Shown piece after piece: positions 5,986-10,514 of a DNA stretch of 10,514 bases. Source of the stretch: Clostridia bacterium (GTDB lineage Bacteria; Bacillota; Clostridia; Oscillospirales; QAMX01); the NCBI GenBank assembly GCA_017556885.1, contig JAFYLV010000003.1, positions 1-10,514 of the forward strand. The letters are read 5' to 3'. Numbering within the stretch: position 1 is the first letter of the stretch; each line of letters starts with the position of its first letter. The position numbers and the translations under genes are program-made. A model generated the notes under the pieces. The model was not told the DNA's origin. It worked only from the letters and a program-made list of their open reading frames with translations, and ran no database searches.

Positions 5986-7509
5986 ATGAACACGAAATTG
6001 CGTGGCAAGGTCAGGGAGTCGGTCATGGCCGTGCTGCCCATTACCCTCATCGTTCTCTTTATTTCCACCTTCCTCGTCCCGCTCAACATTGCCTCCGCCT
6101 CCATGTTCTTCTTCGGCGCGGTGCTGCTTATCGTCGGTATGGGCATGTTCCAGCTCGGCGCAGAGATGGCCATGAGCCCTCTGGGCGAGGGTATCGGCGT
6201 GCAGATGTCCAAATCCAGGCGGCTCCTGCTCGTGATGCTGTGCAGCCTTGTGCTGGGAATTATCATCACCGTGGCGGAGCCGGATCTGCAGGTGCTGTCA
6301 AATCAGGTGCCCGGTATCCCCAATCCCGTGCTCATATGGACGGTGGCGATCGGTGTCGGCATCTTTCTTGCCACTGCCATCCTGCGTATTATCCGGCACG
6401 TGGATCTCTCTGTTCTGCTCGCCGTCTTTTATGCGGCGGTGCTCATCGTTTCCTTCTTTGTTCCCGGCGATTTCCTTGCCGTGGCCTTTGACTCCGGCGG
6501 TGTGACCACCGGTCCCATCACCGTTCCCTTTATCATGGCGCTCGGTGTCGGTCTTTCCGCCATCCGCGGTGAGAAGGGGGCTGCCGAGGACAGCTTCGGT
6601 CTTGTTGCGCTCTCCAGTATCGGTCCCATTCTTTCTGTGCTCATTTTGGGCTGCTTCTACAGTCCCAAGGAGGCGGTCTTTGGCGCGCCCATTGGTCAAA
6701 ACGTGGAGACCGTCAAGGATCTTATGGTCGTCTTCACCCGGGAGCTTCCCCATTACGCGGGTGAGGTGGCGCTGTCTATCCTTCCCATTGTGGCGGTTTT
6801 TGCCATCTTCCAGCTGTGCTTCCACAGATACCAGCGTCGCCAGCGTCTGCGTGTCTGTGTCGGTTTTGCCTATACCTACGTGGGCCTCATCCTCTTCCTT
6901 GCGGGCGTCAACGTCGGTTTCGCGCCGGTGGGCTCCCTCATCGGAAGCGGTCTTGCCGATTCGCCGAAGAAGTGGCTGCTGGTGCCCATCGGTATGCTCA
7001 TCGGTTACTTTATCGTCAAGGCGGAGCCCGCCATTCAGATCCTGGATCATCAGGTGCAGACGGTCACGGACGGTCTCATCCCCGCAAAAACCATGAACCG
7101 CTGCCTGTCCATCGGCGTTTCGGTCAGCGTGGGTCTTGCCATGCTGCGTATCCTCACCGGGCTGGATATCCGCTGGATCATTCTGCCGGGCTACGTGCTG
7201 GCGCTGGTGATGTCGCGCATTGTACCCAAGATCTTTGTAGGTATCGCCTTTGACTCCGGCGGTGTGGCCAGTGGCCCCATGACCTCCACCTTCCTGCTGC
7301 CCCTCTGCATCGGCGCCTGTGACACCCTTGGCGGAAACATCATGACCGATGCCTTCGGCGCTGTGGCGCTGGTGGCGCTCACGCCCCTGATCGCCATCCA
7401 GATCATGGGTCTGTCTTACCGCATCAAGCTTGCCCGGCAGGAGAAGCTTGCCCCCGCACCCGTCATGCCGGCAGATATCGACGAAATCGTGGAAATCGAG
7501 GAGTGGTGA
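5986..7509 (+). CDS. DUF1538 integral membrane protein with internal duplication (putative transporter)
   Basis: A 507-residue polytopic membrane protein with two DUF1538 repeats. The halves carry matching blocks: AEPDLQVLSNQV (97-108) with AEPAIQILDHQV (346-357); AFDSGGVTTGPITVPF (167-182) with AFDSGGVASGPMTSTF (421-436); and DSFGLVALSSIGP (202-214) with DAFGAVALVALTP (455-467). The constant offset of about 250 residues shows an ancient duplication, as is common in secondary transporters and channels. Polar and acidic residues buried in hydrophobic surroundings (AEP, FDSGG) are likely functional sites. The C-terminal tail is acidic and presumably cytoplasmic. A near-perfect ribosome binding site AAGGAGGTG (5972-5980) lies 5 nt before the ATG. 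The stop codon is 6 nt before a PII-like gene, suggesting a transporter with its regulator. To my knowledge the substrate of DUF1538 proteins is not established. Confidence 0.92.
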   Translation: MNTKLRGKVRESVMAVLPITLIVLFISTFLVPLNIASASMFFFGAVLLIVGMGMFQLGAEMAMSPLGEGIGVQMSKSRRLLLVMLCSLVLGIIITVAEPDLQVLSNQVPGIPNPVLIWTVAIGVGIFLATAILRIIRHVDLSVLLAVFYAAVLIVSFFVPGDFLAVAFDSGGVTTGPITVPFIMALGVGLSAIRGEKGAAEDSFGLVALSSIGPILSVLILGCFYSPKEAVFGAPIGQNVETVKDLMVVFTRELPHYAGEVALSILPIVAVFAIFQLCFHRYQRRQRLRVCVGFAYTYVGLILFLAGVNVGFAPVGSLIGSGLADSPKKWLLVPIGMLIGYFIVKAEPAIQILDHQVQTVTDGLIPAKTMNRCLSIGVSVSVGLAMLRILTGLDIRWIILPGYVLALVMSRIVPKIFVGIAFDSGGVASGPMTSTFLLPLCIGACDTLGGNIMTDAFGAVALVALTPLIAIQIMGLSYRIKLARQEKLAPAPVMPADIDEIVEIEEW

Positions 7510-7515
7510 CCGAAT

Positions 7516-8202
7516 ATGTTATCTAAAAATGACTCTCCCCGTATTCTTGTGCTGATCACCCAGCAGAAATTCTCCGAAAAAGCGGCGCAGATGCTGCGGG
7601 AAAACGGGGTTTCGCTGCTCTTCTCCGCAAATGCGGAGGGTACCGCGCCCACGGAAATGCTGGATATTCTCGGCTTTGGCAATACAGAGAAGAACATTCT
7701 TCTTGCCACGGTGTCGCGCCATTCTGCAGGCATTTTGCTGCGGAAGCTGCATAAGGAGCTTCGTCTCGGCACCGCCAATACGGGCATTGCCTTTACGCTG
7801 CCGATGTCCGGTGTTTCCAATCTGGTCCTTCAGCTAACCAGGGCCCAATCCGCCGGGGAAAATGCCCCGGAACGAAAGGAAGATGCGCATATGTCCGAAT
7901 CCGAATATACCATGATCGCGGCCATTGTCAATCAGGGCTTCAGCGGCGAGGTGATGAAGGCCGCCCGTACTGCCGGCGCCGTGGGCGGAAGCGTGCTGCA
8001 CAGCCGCGGCATCGGCGCAAGTGACGAGGTCAACAGTTGGGGCTTCAACCTGCAGGACGAAAAAGAGATCGTCATTATCGTTACCGAGAAGGAATCCAAG
8101 CTTGCCATTATGCAGGCTATCGGAGAGAACTGTGGTCTTAAGAGCGAAGCCAAGGGCATCGTCGTTGCCATCCCCGTGGAGGATGCGCTGGGACTTGCAT
8201 AA
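7516..8202 (+). CDS. Tandem PII-like (GlnB-fold) regulatory protein
   Basis: A 228-residue soluble protein with two beta-alpha-beta-beta-alpha-beta domains, about 9-105 and 130-225, joined by a charged linker (110-129). The second domain carries the PII-like signature AARTAGAVGGSVLHSRG (149-165), then a loop in the T-loop position and an EIVIIVTEKE strand. The first domain has the same strand and helix order but a degenerate signature. Neither loop has a tyrosine at a position like the uridylylated Tyr51 of GlnB. PII proteins are usually single-domain trimers that sense nucleotides and 2-oxoglutarate and bind transporters or enzymes; a two-domain chain is unusual. GGTGA (7505-7509), which overlaps the upstream stop codon, lies 6 nt before the ATG, so translation is probably coupled to the DUF1538 gene. 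The ligand is unknown. Confidence 0.85.
   Translation: MLSKNDSPRILVLITQQKFSEKAAQMLRENGVSLLFSANAEGTAPTEMLDILGFGNTEKNILLATVSRHSAGILLRKLHKELRLGTANTGIAFTLPMSGVSNLVLQLTRAQSAGENAPERKEDAHMSESEYTMIAAIVNQGFSGEVMKAARTAGAVGGSVLHSRGIGASDEVNSWGFNLQDEKEIVIIVTEKESKLAIMQAIGENCGLKSEAKGIVVAIPVEDALGLA
7875..7893 (+). promoter_or_regulatory. Possible internal ribosome binding site and start for the second PII-like domain
   Basis: Inside the interdomain linker, AAGGAAG (7876-7882) precedes an in-frame ATG (7891-7893) by 8 nt. Starting there would give a 103-residue protein of exactly the second PII-like domain, the normal size of a single PII subunit. The placement is striking, but in-frame purine-rich stretches do occur by chance. 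Confidence 0.35.
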
Positions 8203-8220
8203 AAATTTATAAAAATAAAA

Positions 8221-8259
8221 AGCCCCCTAAAGTGACCGATCACTTTGGGGGCTTTTTTT
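8221..8259. terminator. Strong convergent terminator
   Basis: Bases 8221-8235 pair with 8240-8253 around a CCGA loop: seven pairs, one bulged T, then a GCCCCC/GGGGGC block. On the plus strand it ends in seven T (8253-8259). On the minus strand it is followed by a T-rich stretch (complement of 8203-8220). It lies between the PII-like gene and the convergent AI-2E-family gene and should serve both. Confidence 0.9.
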
Positions 8260-8268
8260 GCAGTCGAT

Positions 8269-9426
8269 TTACTCCGCCTCGGGCGGGGGTTCGTTTTCCC
8301 GAAGGGATTTGCGGGCAAGAGCCGCGTTGGTGTGTTCCCGCAGGAGCGTGATGAGAATGGATACCAGCGGAATGAAGAAGATCATGCCGAGGATGCCCAT
8401 GACGTTTCCGCCGATGAGGACGGCAACGAGCGTCCACAGAGGGTTAAGGCCCACGGAGGAGCCTACCACGTGAGGATAAATAAACTGGTTTTCCACAAAC
8501 TGCACGATGAGATAGAGGATGATGCACAGCAGGAACTTTTCCGGCGCGGTGAGCAATACCAGCAATGCGCCGATGCCGCAGGAGGCAAACGCACCGATAT
8601 AGGGGATGAGCGCAAACACCGCCGTAAGAATACCGATGAGGGCGGCATAGGGGATGCGGAAAATGGTGAAGACCAGGAAAATGAGGGTGCCGAGCAGGCA
8701 GGCCTCCAGACACTGGCCGGAGAAGAAGCGGGAATAGGAATCGTTAAAGAGGCTTGCAACGTGCTCAATATAGGCGGCGGTACGGTCGGGGACGAAAGCA
8801 CGAAGGATCTTCTTTACCTGGCGCGCGAGATCATCCTTGCTCATCAGCACATAGAGGGCCACCACGGTGGACATAAAGAAGCTGACAACGCTGGTGATGA
8901 TGCTGCTGACGGCGCTTGCCGCGGAGGAAATGAGATAGCTTGCGCTGTTGGTCAGGCGGGAAACCAGGGTCTTAATGTCCAAGCCGTTGAGCCAGGAGCC
9001 GATTTTGTTGGTGTTAATGCCATAGTCATCAAGGATATTTGCCCATTCCGGCCACTTTTTCAGCACAAAAGCATACAGACTGGAGACCGATTCGGCCACG
9101 GCGGGGAAGACCAGCGTGCACACAAGGAAGACTACCAGCACCAGAAGGATGAGGGTGAGAACAAGGCTTACCAACCGCAGAAGCTTTTTTTTCGGACGGT
9201 GCTTTGCCCGGGAAAAGAGTTTTGTGAAAAAGCGTTCCAGTCCCCGCATGGGCACATTCAGCACGAAGGCGATGATAAATCCGGCAATGACGGGCATGAA
9301 GATACCGGTAATACCTTTCAGGAGCCCGAAGATCTTCTCGCTATTGAAAATTATGGCAAAAATGATGGCGCAGATAATGGCGCTGAGGGTAACCAGAACG
9401 AGGGGCTGACGAAGCTTCTGTTTCAT
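8269..9426 (-). CDS. AI-2E family transporter (PerM/YdiK-type permease)
   Basis: A 385-residue membrane protein with the typical AI-2E family (PF01594) layout. There are membrane segments near 8-28, 40-58 and 86-108, a soluble stretch at about 110-165, then a helix near 170-194 and four to five segments between 245 and 364. Conserved blocks are GQCLEACLLG, IPYIGAF and the long NQFIYPHVVGSSVGLNP region. Members have been linked to autoinducer-2 export or, in other bacteria, to Na+/H+ exchange, so the substrate stays open. A GTG at 9435 would begin only 2 nt after GAAGGAG (9444-9438). The ATG at 9426 lies 11 nt from it and is preferred. That ribosome binding site lies within the last codons of the PAP2 gene, so the two are probably translationally coupled. 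The C-terminal tail is short and acidic. Confidence 0.92.
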   Translation of the reverse strand: MKQKLRQPLVLVTLSAIICAIIFAIIFNSEKIFGLLKGITGIFMPVIAGFIIAFVLNVPMRGLERFFTKLFSRAKHRPKKKLLRLVSLVLTLILLVLVVFLVCTLVFPAVAESVSSLYAFVLKKWPEWANILDDYGINTNKIGSWLNGLDIKTLVSRLTNSASYLISSAASAVSSIITSVVSFFMSTVVALYVLMSKDDLARQVKKILRAFVPDRTAAYIEHVASLFNDSYSRFFSGQCLEACLLGTLIFLVFTIFRIPYAALIGILTAVFALIPYIGAFASCGIGALLVLLTAPEKFLLCIILYLIVQFVENQFIYPHVVGSSVGLNPLWTLVAVLIGGNVMGILGMIFFIPLVSILITLLREHTNAALARKSLRENEPPPEAE

Positions 9427-9431
9427 TGCGA

Positions 9432-10118
9432 TCACATCTCCTTCAGAAACCGTTTTGATTTTACCCGGAAGGGCTTATAGCTTACATAATACGCTATAAA
9501 GCAGAGCGGCAGGGCGGCGAATACGTCAATGATGGAATGTTGTTTAAGAAAGACGGTGGATGCGCAAATCAGAACCCCGGCAATGATGAAAAAGCTTTGC
9601 CAGCCGGCAGTGCGGAAGCGGGGCGTGTTGCGGGAGGCAAAGACCACCGCAAGAGAGCCGACCACGTGCAGCGAGGGGCAGACGTTGGTATTGGTGTCAA
9701 AAACATAGAAGTTCGCCATGAAGCGGGTGAGAATGTTGTCCCGGGCAAATTCCGCCGGGCGGAGCAGCTGGCAGGTGGGGAAGAGCAGGTAGATCACAAG
9801 GGTCACGCCGTAGGTGATCATGATGTACTTCATCATCTTCCGGAAGGTGCCCACATCCTCGAAAAAGAGATAGGCATGCATGCCGATGAGAAAAACAAAC
9901 CAGAAAACGTAAGGGATGACAAAAAGCTCGTTGAAGGGAATATAGTCATCCAGCGGGGAATAAACAGGATAGTAGTAGCCCGGCTGATAAACCCGCTCAA
10001 GCATCCCGAACAGGATACCAAAGGTTGGCCAGAACAGAAGGAGCAGCACATGGCGATATTCCTGTAGATTGGATCGGTTGACCGAAAGATAATCCTGTAA
10101 TGTGTAGCGGTTTTTCAT
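9432..10118 (-). CDS. PAP2-superfamily membrane phosphatase / transferase
   Basis: A 228-residue polytopic protein with about six membrane segments. PAP2 motif 2 is CPSLH (147-151) and motif 3 is the STVFLKQHSIIDV stretch, with H194 and D198. Motif 1 is weak: LLRP (118-121) keeps the Arg-Pro, but the usual leading Lys is not at its place. This fits the branch that includes Aur1-like inositol-phosphate transferases rather than classic phosphatidate phosphatases. It probably acts on a lipid phosphate, such as undecaprenyl pyrophosphate, phosphatidate or a phosphatidyl donor, at the outer face of the membrane. GAGGA (10129-10125) lies 6 nt before the ATG. The stop codon is 5 nt before the AI-2E gene start, so these form an operon. 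Confidence 0.88.
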   Translation of the reverse strand: MKNRYTLQDYLSVNRSNLQEYRHVLLLLFWPTFGILFGMLERVYQPGYYYPVYSPLDDYIPFNELFVIPYVFWFVFLIGMHAYLFFEDVGTFRKMMKYIMITYGVTLVIYLLFPTCQLLRPAEFARDNILTRFMANFYVFDTNTNVCPSLHVVGSLAVVFASRNTPRFRTAGWQSFFIIAGVLICASTVFLKQHSIIDVFAALPLCFIAYYVSYKPFRVKSKRFLKEM

Positions 10119-10133
10119 AACATATCCTCAAAG

Positions 10134-10175
10134 ACCGTTTGAACGGTTACAGTTACATTTTATTCCGTTTCGGAA
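10134..10175. repeat. Two short inverted repeats sharing CCGTTT upstream of the PAP2 gene
   Basis: ACCGT-4 bases-ACGGT at 10134-10147 and TTCCG-3 bases-CGGAA at 10163-10175 lie between the mntP-like and PAP2 genes. A possible minus-strand -10 box (TAAAAT, 10162-10157) sits between them, but no convincing -35 is seen. The nearer repeat could form a hairpin just before the PAP2 ribosome binding site. They could be operator half sites. The rest of the 88-base gap is AT-rich and shows no terminator. Confidence 0.35.
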
Positions 10176-10206
10176 AGAAAAGTGTGAAAAAAGTGTAAAT
10201 TAAGAA

Positions 10207-10514
10207 TTAAAGAATTCCGGTGAGGAAAATTTCAATGCCGATGAAAATGAGAATGCAGCCACCGAAGATGGAGGCCTTGTCCGCAAGGGCGGTGCCGAAG
10301 CGACGGCCGATGAAAAGTCCTGCGGAGCAGATACCGTAGGTGACGACGGCGATGATCAGGCAGGAGACGAAGGCCATCAGCGCATCGTAGGATGCGATGG
10401 TAAAGCCAACGGAAAGGGCATCAATGGAGGTGGCAACGCCCTGCATAAGAAGGGTAGCGATCGTGCAGACCTTGCATTCGGTTTCTTCCTCTCCGCCGTG
10501 ACGGGCATCCCAGA
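10207..10514 (-). CDS. mntP: MntP/YebN-type manganese efflux pump, C-terminal part (5' end outside window)
   Basis: The reading frame is open to the right edge, so only about 102 C-terminal residues are seen. An acidic, Cys-containing cytoplasmic loop comes first, with residues WDARHGGEEETECKVC. ATSIDALSVG follows, the second copy of the family's conserved motif with the membrane-embedded Asp. Two further helices and a GGCILIFIGIEIFL terminal helix complete it. This matches the second half of E. coli MntP, which exports Mn2+ across the inner membrane. An internal ATG at 10446 is not the start, since family sequence continues upstream of it. The Cys-x-x-Cys in the loop is not part of the E. 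coli protein as I recall it. The promoter and any Mn riboswitch would lie beyond the window. Confidence 0.87.
   Translation of the reverse strand, partial: WDARHGGEEETECKVCTIATLLMQGVATSIDALSVGFTIASYDALMAFVSCLIIAVVTYGICSAGLFIGRRFGTALADKASIFGGCILIFIGIEIFLTGIL

Noticed and set aside
6298..7050. A 250-codon minus-strand frame inside the DUF1538 gene
   Set aside because: It is rich in Asp, Lys, Gly and His with no domain. It is the shadow of hydrophobic codons on the opposite strand.
8245..9480. A 411-codon plus-strand frame opposite the AI-2E permease gene
   Set aside because: Its product is a His/Gly/Asp/Glu-rich string with no domain. The opposite strand encodes a clear membrane protein family, and the plus frame runs through the terminator at 8221-8259.

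Overview
The window looks like chromosomal DNA of a low-to-mid GC Firmicute, most likely a Clostridia/Oscillospirales-type gut or rumen anaerobe. This is inferred from strong AAGGAGG-type ribosome binding sites, sigma-A-like promoters, simple intrinsic terminators and the gene families present. There are no phage genes, insertion sequences, CRISPR arrays, tRNAs or rRNAs. All nine protein genes are intact except the last, which runs off the right edge.

Layout: bases 1-506 have no protein gene. They hold the cut end of an upstream terminator, a compact promoter / ~72-nt RNA / terminator unit (77-183), two hairpins with no terminator signature (268-297, 335-369) and the promoter of the first gene. 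A plus-strand block follows: an alpha/beta-hydrolase esterase (507-1160) with its own terminator, then a probable operon of a short GH115-type alpha-glucuronidase (1302-3293), a 57-residue protein (3335-3508) and a PHP metal-dependent phosphoesterase-like protein (3550-4248). A convergent hairpin terminator separates these from a minus-strand SGNH / sialate-O-acetylesterase-like protein (5780 down to 4308). None of the esterases or the glycosidase has an obvious signal peptide, so they probably finish breakdown of imported, glucuronylated and acetylated xylan fragments in the cytoplasm. That pathway is inference, since no transporter or xylosidase is present.

The most unusual unit is the two-gene operon at 5986-8202. 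It encodes an internally duplicated DUF1538 membrane protein followed 6 nt later by a soluble protein made of two tandem PII-like (GlnB-fold) domains. By analogy with AmtB-GlnK and SbtA-SbtB, this looks like an uncharacterised transporter or channel with a dedicated PII-type regulator. A well-placed ribosome binding site and ATG inside the linker between the two PII-like domains could also make the second domain alone.

The right end is minus strand: an AI-2E-family permease (9426-8269) sits directly behind a PAP2-family membrane phosphatase (10118-9432), in an apparently coupled pair. Upstream of these lies the C-terminal part of an MntP-type manganese efflux pump (10514-10207).
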